From Hypericibacter terrae (lineage in GTDB: Bacteria; Pseudomonadota; Alphaproteobacteria; Dongiales; Dongiaceae), in contig NZ_CP042906.1 in assembly GCF_008728855.1 (NCBI RefSeq), positions 744,001 to 808,000 on the forward strand: a stretch of DNA of 64,000 nucleotides, read 5' to 3'. Made by a program: the position numbers and the translations under genes. Under the pieces are notes generated by a model, which saw only the letters and a list, made by a program, of their open reading frames with translations, did no database searches and had not been told where the DNA came from. Positions 26,768-35,306 of this stretch are shown in pieces; within the stretch, counting starts at the first letter, position 1, and every line of letters starts with the position of its first letter.

Positions 26768-28337
26768 GGCCCGGCTTCGCGCCGGCACCGCCGCCGGGCT
26801 TGCCGCGGCGGTCCTTCTTGAAATGTTTCTCGCCCGCCGGCCGCTTCGCGGCTCTGTCGTCCGTCGGTCGCTTCGCAGCTCTGTCATCCATCGGCCGCTT
26901 CGCTTTGGCATCGCGCGGCGCGGGGCGCTCGGGGCGCGTCTCGGATCGAACGGCGTCGCGTTTGACCTGGGGGCGATCCGATCTCGCCGCGTCGCGCTCC
27001 GGCTTGCCGGTCTTTCCGTGGCCCGCGCCCGCCTTTCCGTCCTCGCGGTTTCGCGACGAAGGAAGACCGAAGCTGCCCTGGCGCGGCTCGCGCTTCTCGA
27101 ATCCGGGGCCGGTCTGGGCATAGCCGGGCTTGGCCGCCGCGGGACGATGGTCGCGTTTCGCGAAGGAGCGCGCCTCGCGCGTCTCGAAATTCTCCTCGAT
27201 CTTCTCGAGGCGGCGCTCGCCGCGCTTGCCGCGCGCGTCGCGGTCGCGCGGCTCGAAGGGACGGTCGGGGTTGGTAGAAGGCTGGGCCGGTTTCGCGAAG
27301 GACTTTCCGTCGCGCGGCGTCGGCGCGCCGCGCTCCTCGCGCCGGCCGGGGGCGCCGCCGCCGCGCGTGTTGCCGGTCCGCGCCCCCGCATATTTGGCGT
27401 CGCGGTCGCGTTTGCCGGGCCGCAACTTCTTCGGCGCCTGCCCCTGGGTCTCCTCGCGCTTCAGCCGGCGCTTCTCGTCATGGGTCTCCTCGCGCAGGCG
27501 GCGCTTCTCGGCCGCGGTCGCGGCGCCGCCGGTGCCCTCGCCCATCTGCTCCTTGACCACGCGCGGCGAGACTTCCTCGACGCCGCCGGGCTCGAGCAGC
27601 CCGAGCTGGAACGGGCCATAGGCGATGCGGATGAGGCGGCTCACCTGCCAGCCCATATGCTCGCAGATGCGCCGCACCTCGCGGTTCTTGCCCTCGGTCA
27701 GCGACATGGTGATCCAGGCATTGTCGCCCTGCTGGCGGTCGAGCTGCGCCCCGATGGCGCCGTAGCGCACGCCGTCGATGGTGATGCCGTTGGCGAGGCT
27801 GCCGAGCGCCGCCGGATCGACATCGCCATTGACGCGCACGCGATAGCGCCGCGCCCAGGCGGTCGAGGGCAGCTCCAGCTTGCGCGCGAGCTCGCCGTCG
27901 TTGGTCAGCAGCAGCAGCCCCTCGGAATTGTAGTCGAGCCGCCCGATGGTGATGACGCGCGGCAGCGCCTCCGGCAGCTCGTCGAAGATGGTGCGCCTTC
28001 CCTCGGGGTCGCGGTTGGTGGTGAGGAGCCCGCGCGGCTTGTGATAGCGCCAGAGCCGGGTCGGCGTCTTGACCGGGATCGGCTTGCCGTCGACCAGGAT
28101 GCGCGACGCGTCGGTGACGTTGAGGGCCGGGCTCGAGAGCCGGTGCCCGTCGACCGTGACCCGCCCCTCCGCGATCCAGCGCTCCGCATCGCGCCGCGAG
28201 CAGAGCCCGGCACGGGCGAGGCGCTTGGCGATCCGCTCGCCCGCCTTGGTCGATGAAGACAGGGGAGCGGGGGCAGGGTCGTCGGGCGGAAAGTCGGGCT
28301 TCTCGGCGTCGGGCTCGTCGATGTCGGACTCGTTCAT
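26742..28337 (-). CDS. rluB: 23S rRNA pseudouridine synthase RluB-type with a long basic tail
   Basis: Converts a 23S rRNA uridine to pseudouridine. An S4 RNA-binding domain (ERIAKRLARAGLCSRRDAER) precedes the RsuA/RluB catalytic domain with the active-site Asp in GRLDYNSEGLLLLTNDG. The fold ends near residue 270. About 260 further residues form a disordered, highly charged Lys/Arg/Asp/Glu/Gly tail with short repeats (KRPMDDRAAKRPTDDRAAKRP-like units near the end). Such tails are common in alphaproteobacterial RluB but this one is long. ATG 28337 is chosen over the adjacent TTG. Confidence 0.9.
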   Translation of the reverse strand: MNESDIDEPDAEKPDFPPDDPAPAPLSSSTKAGERIAKRLARAGLCSRRDAERWIAEGRVTVDGHRLSSPALNVTDASRILVDGKPIPVKTPTRLWRYHKPRGLLTTNRDPEGRRTIFDELPEALPRVITIGRLDYNSEGLLLLTNDGELARKLELPSTAWARRYRVRVNGDVDPAALGSLANGITIDGVRYGAIGAQLDRQQGDNAWITMSLTEGKNREVRRICEHMGWQVSRLIRIAYGPFQLGLLEPGGVEEVSPRVVKEQMGEGTGGAATAAEKRRLREETHDEKRRLKREETQGQAPKKLRPGKRDRDAKYAGARTGNTRGGGAPGRREERGAPTPRDGKSFAKPAQPSTNPDRPFEPRDRDARGKRGERRLEKIEENFETREARSFAKRDHRPAAAKPGYAQTGPGFEKREPRQGSFGLPSSRNREDGKAGAGHGKTGKPERDAARSDRPQVKRDAVRSETRPERPAPRDAKAKRPMDDRAAKRPTDDRAAKRPAGEKHFKKDRRGKPGGGAGAKPGHAHRRRPS

Positions 28338-28356
28338 CAATCACTCGGAATGAAAG

Positions 28357-28596
28357 CCCCTCCCCCCTTGAGGGGGAGGTTAGGGTGGGGGGTCGCCTCA
28401 AGAAAGGGCGAAGCGAAGGCCAGCCATCGCAGCATAGCGCCTGCGGAAGGGCGGTGCGCGCCCCATCCTGCCGCAGCGTCCGACGACAGAAACGGCCGGG
28501 ATCGCGCCCGCGGCCACCCCCCACCCCAGCTTCCCCCTCCCGCCGGCTTCGCCGGCAGTCTTTAAGAGTCGCGGGCGAAGCCCGCCTCGGGGGAGG
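28357..28596. repeat. Family B paired repeat element with an expanded right arm
   Basis: The left arm is 28357-28393 (CCCCTCCCCCCTTGAGGGGG head, then GGTTAGGGTGGGGGGT). The right arm starts at 28516 (ACCCCCCACCCCAGC). Its palindromic loop is replaced by two extra hairpins, GCCGGC TTC GCCGGC (28542-28556) and GCGGGC GAA GCCCGC (28571-28585), before GGGGGAGG. The element fills most of the 28338-28649 gap. Confidence 0.82.
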
Positions 28597-28649
28597 TGAA
28601 GGAAGAAGGCGAGGGAGGAAGAAAGAGTCGCGCGTCAGCGCGTCCGTTC

Positions 28650-29372
28650 CTACCGTGCCGCCTCGATGAACGCCCGGAAGATCTTCTCGTCGCCGCTGCT
28701 GATCGAGAACTCCGGATGCCACTGCACGCCGAGAACGAAGCGGTGGCGCGGGTCCTCGATGCCTTCGATCACGCCGTCCTCGGCGGTGGCGTTGATCCTG
28801 ACGCCCGGCCCCACGGCCTTGGCGGCCTGGTGGTGGGCGCTGTTGACCTCGAGCGAGGCGGCGCCGGTGATCTTGTGGAGCAGCGTGCCCTTCTCGACCG
28901 TGACGCTGTGGCCCGGCTCGTCGCGCGGGTTGGGCTGCTCATGGGCGAGCGGCGCCTCGACCTCGTCGGGGATATGCTGGATCAGGGTGCCGCCCAGCAC
29001 GACGTTGAGCAATTGCTGCCCGCCGCAGATGCCGAGCACGGGGAGGTCGCTCTCGATCGCGCGCTGGGTGATCTTCCATTCGAACTGGGTGCGCCGGCCC
29101 TTGAGCTTGACCGTCGGATGCTTCTCGGCCGCGCCGAACAGCGCCGGATCGATGTCGAAGGCGCCGCCGGTGACGACGAGGCCGTCGATGAGGGCCAGAT
29201 ACTCCTCCACCTGGTCGGGCTCATGCGGCAGGAAGAGGGGCAGCCCGCCCGCCTTCACCACCGCGTCGGCATAGTTCTGCCGCGCGGCATACCAGGGGAA
29301 TTTGGAGTAGCCGCCCGGCTCCTCGGAATCGAGCGTCACGCCGATGGTCGGGCGCTTGGTCGGGGCACTCAT
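28650..29372 (-). CDS. Class I glutamine amidotransferase, gamma-glutamyl-GABA hydrolase-like (peptidase C26)
   Basis: A 240-residue cytosolic hydrolase of the PuuD/C26 type. The nucleophile Cys is in VLGICGGQQLLN and the His/Glu pair in VLGVQWHPEFS, the full glutamine-amidotransferase triad. PuuD-type enzymes release GABA from gamma-glutamyl-GABA in putrescine breakdown. The exact substrate here is uncertain because no PuuA-like glutamylation gene is adjacent. It overlaps the homocysteine methyltransferase gene by ATGA (29369-29372). Confidence 0.85.
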   Translation of the reverse strand: MSAPTKRPTIGVTLDSEEPGGYSKFPWYAARQNYADAVVKAGGLPLFLPHEPDQVEEYLALIDGLVVTGGAFDIDPALFGAAEKHPTVKLKGRRTQFEWKITQRAIESDLPVLGICGGQQLLNVVLGGTLIQHIPDEVEAPLAHEQPNPRDEPGHSVTVEKGTLLHKITGAASLEVNSAHHQAAKAVGPGVRINATAEDGVIEGIEDPRHRFVLGVQWHPEFSISSGDEKIFRAFIEAAR

Positions 29373-30274
29373 CGTTTCGTCTCCGTCAGGGCCTTGAGCC
29401 GCGCGATATGCGCCGGCCCGGTGCCGCAGCAGCCGCCGACGATCCTGGCGCCGGCGTCATGCCAATGGCCCGCATGTTCCGCATAGGACTCCGGATCGAG
29501 GTCGTCGCGCAAGGCGAGAAGCCCGTCGCGCTCCATGTCCCAGTCGGGCGGCACCGGCCGGAAGGCGTTGGCATAGCCGCCCACGATCCCGCCCGGAAGC
29601 CGCGCCAGCGCGGGCATGGCGGCGGTGATGCTCTCCGGGCTGCAGCAATTGACGAGGAAGGCCGAGACCGGCAGATGCGCGATCGCCCTGGCGGCCTCCG
29701 TCACGGTCTCGCCCGAGCGCAGGCGCCCCGAATTGTCCTCGTGCAGCGTCCAGCTCACCCAGACCGGCAGGCCCGTCATGGCGGCGGCGGTGGCGGCCGC
29801 TACCGCCTCGGAAGCGCTCGACATGGTCTCGCACAGCATCACGTCGCAATAGGGGGCGAGCAGCGACGCCTGCTCCTCATAGAGCGGCTCGATCTCGGCG
29901 AAGCTCCCGACCCGGTCGGGCCGGTAGCTGCCGCGAAGCGGCGGTAGGGAGCCCGCGATGAAGACCTTGCGCCCCGACCGGTCGCGCGCCTCCTGGGCCA
30001 GCGCGCCCGCGATGTGGTTGAGCTCGGCGCAGCGATGCTCGATCCCTTCCTTGGCGAGCTCGGCGCGGATGATCCCGTAGCTGTTGGTCGTGATGATCTC
30101 GGCCCCGGCCGCGATGTAGTCCTCATGCACCCGGCGCACCGTGTCGGGCGCCACGATCAGCCCGTTGGCCGACCAGATGGTGTCGAGGATCGGCACCCCG
30201 CGATTGCGCAGCTCGCGCCCCATGCCGCCATCAAGCAGTACGGTCCGGTCGGGCAGGGGCAGGGTCGGGATCAT
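29369..30274 (-). CDS. mmuM: Homocysteine S-methyltransferase family protein
   Basis: A 301-residue zinc methyltransferase that most likely makes methionine from homocysteine with S-methylmethionine or SAM as donor. The opening LLDGGMGRELRNRG is typical. The zinc ligands are the Cys of FLVNCCSPES and the Cys pair of IVGGCCGTGP. It has no cobalamin domain. It is the first gene of a two-gene unit with the amidotransferase. Its upstream side borders the AT-richer island. Confidence 0.88.
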   Translation of the reverse strand: MIPTLPLPDRTVLLDGGMGRELRNRGVPILDTIWSANGLIVAPDTVRRVHEDYIAAGAEIITTNSYGIIRAELAKEGIEHRCAELNHIAGALAQEARDRSGRKVFIAGSLPPLRGSYRPDRVGSFAEIEPLYEEQASLLAPYCDVMLCETMSSASEAVAAATAAAMTGLPVWVSWTLHEDNSGRLRSGETVTEAARAIAHLPVSAFLVNCCSPESITAAMPALARLPGGIVGGYANAFRPVPPDWDMERDGLLALRDDLDPESYAEHAGHWHDAGARIVGGCCGTGPAHIARLKALTETKR

Positions 30275-30471
30275 GATGGAGATGTAGTCTCGCGGGGATG
30301 TGTGGAGAAGGGGTTAGCGGCGCATCTTCGTAGTATATAGTGATCATTATGAAATTGTATCAGGGTCCATTGAAGAACAAGCACACTCCGGAGCGGCAAC
30401 TGCTCAGATATGTAGATACCTATTCTCAACCCGCCGCTTAGAATGACACGGCAATAGGAAAGGCCAACTCG
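30275..30471. other. Left boundary of the AT-richer island
   Basis: About 200 bp where base composition changes abruptly from GC-rich to near balanced (for example TATATAGTGATCATTATG, 30333-30350). It should contain divergent promoters. No tRNA, direct repeat or integrase site was found at this edge. Confidence 0.45.
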
Positions 30472-31425
30472 ATGGAGAGTACGGTCGAACATACGAGCTA
30501 CTTCGTGCCCTGCGTTTCAGTCTTGCCTGGTTTCGATGAGTTATCGATTAATGTCCAAGGATATCGCCTACATCGGCGCGCATGGGAAGTCAGCACTTTC
30601 GATCTGGCTACGCTCGCAACCAGACATAAGCTGCATCTGCCGTATCAGCTGATGGATGTCTTTCTCAGCGGCCCAACCCATCTTGAGATAGAGATAACAG
30701 CAGCATCGTCTAGAGAGGATGCGATGTCGCGCATAGAGCGTTTCAGGGCGATGCTCTACATAAACGGCGTGAGCCCGTTCATTATTCCCTTCGTCGCCTC
30801 ACATAGCTTCAATCACTACGCCGGTATCAACTCCAGGGATTCCGATCTGTTAATATCCAAATTACCGGAGGGAATGAGAAGTGGCATTGTCTCGGCAAGC
30901 TCAAGTGTGGAGGTCTGGCCTTACGAGCTGTCATTGATGACGCTTGTTGCACGCGAGTCGAAGCCTGTGACTGCTGAGATCGCACACAGAGCAGCGTGGC
31001 AAGCTCAACAAGCGAGGTCCTTAGAACAGAAGCACCCTGAGTTGGCCGCAGTTCGTTTTGCTTTGACAGCCGCTCCGCAGATTACGCAGCTGGGATCTTC
31101 GCTGCTGCACCTCTGGACTGGAATGGAGTCGTTGTTTCCCAATGTGCGCGCCGAGGTTTCGTTTCGCATTTCTTTATTATTGGCCGAACTCGTATCGCCC
31201 ATAGCATCCCCAAGTGTGGTCTACGAAGCTGCGAAGCGCAGCTATACTCATCGCAGCAATGCCGCTCATGGAAACCTAAAGAAGATTGGAGATGAGGAAT
31301 GGCGCGAGGCGTGGGAACTGCTTTGTAATTGTCTTCTTGCTGTCCTCCATCGGGGTGACCTACCTGGTGAAAGCGCCCTTTTGACGGCGATGCTGGCAAA
31401 ATCAGAAATGCAGAATCACGGTTAG
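30472..31425 (+). CDS. ApeA-like HEPN domain protein, putative RNase/defence protein
   Basis: A 317-residue soluble protein. The C-terminal half matches the ApeA-type HEPN pattern: LHLWTGMESLFP, then EVSFRISLLLAEL, then YTHRSNAAHG with the catalytic-type R-x4-H pair R261 and H266. HEPN proteins with this motif are usually metal-independent RNases in defence or toxin systems. The N-terminal half (1-160) has no recognised domain. The gene is clearly AT-richer than the flanking operons and has an AGGAAAGG ribosome-binding site. No adjacent MNT antitoxin gene is seen. Confidence 0.72.
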   Translation: MESTVEHTSYFVPCVSVLPGFDELSINVQGYRLHRRAWEVSTFDLATLATRHKLHLPYQLMDVFLSGPTHLEIEITAASSREDAMSRIERFRAMLYINGVSPFIIPFVASHSFNHYAGINSRDSDLLISKLPEGMRSGIVSASSSVEVWPYELSLMTLVARESKPVTAEIAHRAAWQAQQARSLEQKHPELAAVRFALTAAPQITQLGSSLLHLWTGMESLFPNVRAEVSFRISLLLAELVSPIASPSVVYEAAKRSYTHRSNAAHGNLKKIGDEEWREAWELLCNCLLAVLHRGDLPGESALLTAMLAKSEMQNHG

Positions 31426-31507
31426 ATACGAGGTCAATGCTCCAGATTGTCTTCCATTCATGTGGCAACATTAACGGCGTCCAGGCATAAATTTGGGGTG
31501 CGAACCT

Positions 31508-31840
31508 ATGCCAACTGACCCAACAATTATCGCGGCTCTTGTGTCCGGTGTAGTCGCAATCGGCGTGGCAACAGTGACTTCGATTGTAAGTTTCTCGCTT
31601 CAGAAAGACCGCCTTCGCGCGGAGTTGAAGTTCGAATTTTCCACTGAAGCGGCGCTTCTAGAATTGCTTTCGGATGAAAGATGGCAACTGAGATCATTTG
31701 ACGCAATCCACAAGCGGTTCCGGGGCCTTGGGGCTGATGAGCTTCGCAAATCTTTAATTCGAGCCGGGGCCCTTAGTTTTGGCGATGCAGCTGAGGAGTT
31801 TTGGGGCCTTCGTGATCGAAACAAAGAGAGACTCGGATAA
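31508..31840 (+). CDS. Small membrane-anchored protein of the island
   Basis: A 110-residue protein. One N-terminal membrane helix (IIAALVSGVVAIGVATVTSIVSF) is followed by a charged helix and a C-terminal segment (GLGADELRKSLIRAGALSF... EEFWGLRDRN) that reads like a small winged-helix-type domain. No function is assigned. ATG 31508 is preferred over a TTG at 31493, with GGGGTG upstream. It lies between the HEPN gene and the opposite-strand nuclease candidate and shares their AT-rich composition. Confidence 0.6.
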   Translation: MPTDPTIIAALVSGVVAIGVATVTSIVSFSLQKDRLRAELKFEFSTEAALLELLSDERWQLRSFDAIHKRFRGLGADELRKSLIRAGALSFGDAAEEFWGLRDRNKERLG

Positions 31841-31913
31841 AAAGACCCGTGGGAACTGGCGGACTATCGAAGATTTCGAACTGAGCGAATTGACTGCAGC
31901 GCGCTTCTTGCCG

Positions 31914-33536
31914 TTAGTTCACTTTCTGCGGGGCTCTGGTGAAAATGGTGTTTGGGAAGTCTTCGAATAGCGCCGGTTCGCCATAAATATCGCTGCAGAG
32001 TCGCAGCGTACTCTCGATCAAGTCAGGGCTTCCATGATCAAGCGGCCGGGGGTAAAGGCGCACAAGAAACGAAATGGGCACACGGATTGAAGCGGAGTGC
32101 TCCCATTCTGGCATGCGATCAAGGAAATTTTGGATTCGACGATTAGCAATCTCCTCCCTCGCGCCTTCATGATATGCCAGATAGATGATCCCGAATTCGC
32201 CGGGAGGTATTTGGCCCATTGCGTCGCCAAAAAGATCCAAGGGACTCCATGCCCTCTTCTTGACGGCAGCATCAGCAACGTTGCTCCAAGCCAGAGCAAT
32301 CGGCCTCCTTATTTCGCCAACGGATGCCTCTCGGCCATTATCAACACGACACACAATTCCGTCCCATTCGGGTAGATCAGAATTCCACCCAAAAGCTGCC
32401 TTGAGCATGTTCGGGCTATAGAGCCGAGTAACTTCGGGAAGACTCATCCGATAGGGAAGTTGATGATACGCAACGCTCCCCCATGGATAATCGAGCGGTC
32501 GATCGGGATGAGGGGCCAATCTCTGGCTTATCAAGCCCGCAACTATATCATTGCTAGGAATCGCATTGCTCTCAACTTTGAGATGTAAGTCGAAGCGACC
32601 ATAGAGGCCTCGCTTGTTTGACTCTATTTCCAATTGACTGAATAGTCTTCGCATCGAAGCTTCTTCATCGATCTCGTAGTTCGACAGCACGCGCTTGCGC
32701 TTGCATTCGATTACCATCGGGTATGGGTCATGGCATCGAATGTCTGGTGATCTTTCGTGAGTCTCCGGTAAGAATTCGACCTTGCGTCCGTATTCCGCGC
32801 ATCCCGCAGCTACCAATAATTCAAAGACATTTGCGTCGGTGCTCTCCGTCGCTCCTTCCCATAATCTACGAACTCTAAGCGAAACATCGCCACCAACATC
32901 GTTGAGATTCTTTAGGCGCGTCCCTAACTGAACTAACTGCGGAACTACCGTTGCGCCCGCGAAGTGATCGTATGCAAGTTCTTCGTCCTGATAATCCTTG
33001 GAAACTCGTATCATTTGACGGAGCCGGTGGAGGTGGGGGAATTCGCTATCTGAACGAAGACCTTTCACAAGCGAAAGGCAGTCGCTGCCATCTATTAGCC
33101 TATCTATCCTATGGCTAATTTCGCTATCGTGCTGAAGCCACCCAGATGGGACCAAACGAGTAACCGCGTCGATCGCCTCGGCAAGATGCGTTTCGACGAT
33201 GCCTGTAACAGCTACCCGTTGTTCGATAAGGTCTCCTCTCAGAAGTCGATTCTCTCCATCACCTGGGAGATTTTGCGTTTCGATCGCCCTTAGAATCTCT
33301 TCAGATAGCCCACTTGCTTGCTCGAGTTCGCGACCCACGGCATTGTTTGTGGCTAAAAGCTCGCCGGCAAAATTTTGGATGCGCTCCAACTCGATGCGAT
33401 CGACGTCGCTTTTCGAGCGAGAATACTTACGGCGCGCCTCCGCCAACGATGGCAGAAGCAGACGGATCTCTTCTTGCAGCAGTTTAGCTTGCTCTGCCAA
33501 CTCCCAGAAACGTGAAGTCCCTTGTTCCTTGGTCAC
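31914..33536 (-). CDS. Putative PD-(D/E)XK nuclease
   Basis: A 540-residue protein of unknown family. Residues 1-90 are predicted coiled coil (WELAEQAKLLQEEIRLLL...). Residues 236-282 carry a restriction-endonuclease-like core: E239 in FELLVAAGCAEYG, P264-D265 in SPDIRC, and E277-C-K279 in MVIECKRKR, with D to E spacing of 12. The long C-terminal part (300-540) is not recognised. Composition is AT-richer than the chromosome around it. No methyltransferase or helicase is adjacent. Nuclease activity is inferred from motif spacing only. Confidence 0.6.
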   Translation of the reverse strand: MTKEQGTSRFWELAEQAKLLQEEIRLLLPSLAEARRKYSRSKSDVDRIELERIQNFAGELLATNNAVGRELEQASGLSEEILRAIETQNLPGDGENRLLRGDLIEQRVAVTGIVETHLAEAIDAVTRLVPSGWLQHDSEISHRIDRLIDGSDCLSLVKGLRSDSEFPHLHRLRQMIRVSKDYQDEELAYDHFAGATVVPQLVQLGTRLKNLNDVGGDVSLRVRRLWEGATESTDANVFELLVAAGCAEYGRKVEFLPETHERSPDIRCHDPYPMVIECKRKRVLSNYEIDEEASMRRLFSQLEIESNKRGLYGRFDLHLKVESNAIPSNDIVAGLISQRLAPHPDRPLDYPWGSVAYHQLPYRMSLPEVTRLYSPNMLKAAFGWNSDLPEWDGIVCRVDNGREASVGEIRRPIALAWSNVADAAVKKRAWSPLDLFGDAMGQIPPGEFGIIYLAYHEGAREEIANRRIQNFLDRMPEWEHSASIRVPISFLVRLYPRPLDHGSPDLIESTLRLCSDIYGEPALFEDFPNTIFTRAPQKVN

Positions 33537-33730
33537 TTTTGAGCGCTTTCTTCCACCTGATACAAGCCGTTAGCCTTACGCTTTCGACCCTTCGACGTTG
33601 GGCGAGACAAATCTCTCTGCTGCCCCAAATCATCCTCCCCTGTTGCTGCCCGATCGCGTGCTCACCGATCCCGTGGGTCGCGTTTCAGTGTACCAAGGCC
33701 CAATCCGGCCGTTATCAACCCCGAGTTTGC

Positions 33731-33808
33731 AACGCTGGCGCTGACGGCCTTGTCGCACTCTTGACCAAGCTTATAGACTTGGCCGGCGGAAATGGTCCAC
33801 GGAGCCTC
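33731..33808 (-). pseudogene. Fragment of the two-cysteine secreted protein family
   Basis: Translating the minus strand gives EAPWTISAGQVYKLGQECDK followed by AVSAS. This aligns residue for residue with EAPATILAGQIRQQGHPCDK and SLSAS of the intact gene at 34769-35089 (16 of 25 identical). The C-terminal half of the family (PVWILxCSNATY) is missing, exactly on the side facing the AT-rich island. The rest of 33537-33932 contains no gene I can support. The fragment suggests that the island's right edge, near 33.7 kb, truncated a resident gene. Confidence 0.6.
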
Positions 33809-33932
33809 GGCTTCGAGCGGTGCATACCTTTGGGTGGCAAGAGTGCCGCCTTGCCGGAACGAGCGGGGAGGATCAATCTCAGGCTCCGACGCCCACTGTA
33901 TGATGACGCGGACACTTACGGGGAACTTCCAG

Positions 33933-34727
33933 ATGATCGTCTCGACACGCCCGGATGCCAATCCGCTGGGCTGCCTCTGCCAGGAACATTGTCTTGGTCA
34001 TCCTGAGACCAGCGACAGCCTGTCCAAGAGCGAACGCAACGCGCTGTATCTCTCCCGCCGCGGTCTCCTGCGCTCCGGCATGGCCGCCGGTGCCGCCGGC
34101 TTGCTGCTCGGCGCCGGCGTCGAGATGGCCGCGCCCCGCACCGCATTGGCGCAAAGCACGATGTCGCCCGACGAAGCGCTGCAGGCGCTGATGGACGGCA
34201 ACCAGCGCTTCATCAGCCGCAAGATGACCTCCGACAAGGAGGATCTGGCGATCCTGCAGGCCAATACGGTCGACAAGCAGGAGCCCTTCGCCTCGGTGCT
34301 GTCCTGCGCCGATTCGCGGGTGCCGGTCGAGCTGCTGTTCGACCAGAGCATCGGCCATGTCTTCGTCAACCGCGTCGCCGGCAACATCGCGACCTCGGAG
34401 ATCATCGGCAGCATCGAATATGGCGTGGCGGTGCTGGGCACGCGCGTGCTGATGGTGCTGGGACACTCCTCCTGCGGCGCGGCCAAGGCCGCGATCACGG
34501 CCAAGGCCGTGCCGGGCCAGATCAGCTCGCTCTATCGCTATATCCGCCCGGCGGTGGACGCGGCCGGCGGTGATCTCGTGAAAACCATCCAGGCCAATGC
34601 GGAGATCCAGGCCAGGCTGTTGAAGGAATCCTCACCCGTCATCGCCGAGGCGATCAAGGGCGGCAAGCTCAAGGTCGTGGCCGCCTATTACGATCTGGCG
34701 TCGGGCAAAGTGGCGCTGCTGGGCTGA
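33933..34727 (+). CDS. Tat-exported beta-class carbonic anhydrase
   Basis: A 264-residue zinc enzyme interconverting CO2 and bicarbonate. The twin-arginine signal YLSRRGLLRSGMAAGAAG begins near residue 40 and cleavage is likely after ALAQ, so it should act in the periplasm. The beta-CA zinc ligands are complete: C125 in LSCADSRVP with D127 and R129, then H178 and C181 in LGHSSCGAA. ATG 33933 has GGGGAA upstream. About 40 residues precede the twin arginines, longer than usual, so a later start is possible. Confidence 0.87.
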   Translation: MIVSTRPDANPLGCLCQEHCLGHPETSDSLSKSERNALYLSRRGLLRSGMAAGAAGLLLGAGVEMAAPRTALAQSTMSPDEALQALMDGNQRFISRKMTSDKEDLAILQANTVDKQEPFASVLSCADSRVPVELLFDQSIGHVFVNRVAGNIATSEIIGSIEYGVAVLGTRVLMVLGHSSCGAAKAAITAKAVPGQISSLYRYIRPAVDAAGGDLVKTIQANAEIQARLLKESSPVIAEAIKGGKLKVVAAYYDLASGKVALLG

Positions 34728-34768
34728 CGCCGCCCCCCCCGCGATCGTTGGCGTCGGCGGCGCGGCCG

Positions 34769-35089
34769 TTACTGCCCGCCGCCGATGACCTCGACCGACG
34801 CCGCCTGGTCGGCGCGCACGCTGATCTGGTAGGTCGCGTTGCTGCAGACCAGGATCCAAACCGGCTGATGCGCCGTCGAGAGGGTCGGATCGCGGCTGGC
34901 GCTCAGCGACTTGTCGCAAGGATGGCCCTGCTGGCGGATCTGGCCGGCGAGAATGGTCGCCGGCGCCTCGGGTCCGTTGGGATCGGCCGCATCGTCGGCG
35001 AGGGCGAGGGTGGGGGCGAGGACGAGCAGGGCGCCCAGCAGCCCCGCCGCGATCGAATTGTTCTGTACGGCGCGTTCCGTCCGCGTCAT
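34769..35089 (-). CDS. Small secreted two-cysteine protein, copy 1
   Basis: A 106-residue protein with a Sec signal (IAAGLLGALLVLAPTLALA) and a mature domain of about 75 residues. Its second half, QGHPCDKSLSASRDPTL then PVWILVCSNATYQISVR, is closely matched by the gene at 43696-43980 and partly by the fragment at 33731. Two conserved cysteines (GHxC and CSNATY) could form a disulfide. The family is not one I recognise. It is divergent from the WXXGXW lipoprotein gene at 35338. ATG 35089 is chosen because it directly precedes the signal peptide. Confidence 0.75.
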   Translation of the reverse strand: MTRTERAVQNNSIAAGLLGALLVLAPTLALADDAADPNGPEAPATILAGQIRQQGHPCDKSLSASRDPTLSTAHQPVWILVCSNATYQISVRADQAASVEVIGGGQ

Positions 35090-35280
35090 TCCCCTGTGGC
35101 CGGCATGCCCCCTGTCGCTGGTACGCAATGACGCCTCCTCCTTCCGGTGTCGTGGCCCCGGTCTGGCGCCTCCCGAGGCCGCCGACGGGCCGGAGATGCC
35201 GTGATGGTGGTCAGGACCCAGGAGAACCGGTCGGCGGCTCGCTGCGTTATTGTGGGCGGTGCCCTTGAGCGGGCCCGACG

Positions 35281-35306
35281 GCCCCACATCTTTTCAAATG
35301 TGGGGC
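35281..35306 (+). promoter_or_regulatory. Strong hairpin in the 5' region of the WXXGXW lipoprotein gene
   Basis: A perfect 9-bp inverted repeat (GCCCCACAT ... ATGTGGGGC) with an 8-nt loop is followed by GCCATTTTT. It lies 32 bp before the start codon of the gene at 35338. No plus-strand gene precedes it closely, so it is more likely a leader element than a terminator. The remaining 35090-35337 gap shows no other clear signal. Confidence 0.5.

Noticed and set aside
31779-31970. A 63-codon plus-strand frame after the small membrane protein
   Set aside because: It starts inside the upstream gene and ends inside the opposite nuclease gene. The upstream protein has a complete-looking C-terminus, so a frameshifted extension is not needed.
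33662-33961. A 99-codon minus-strand frame as an intact gene
   Set aside because: Only 26 codons match the two-cysteine family, there is no signal peptide, and the conserved CSNATY half is absent. I call only the matching part, as a gene fragment.
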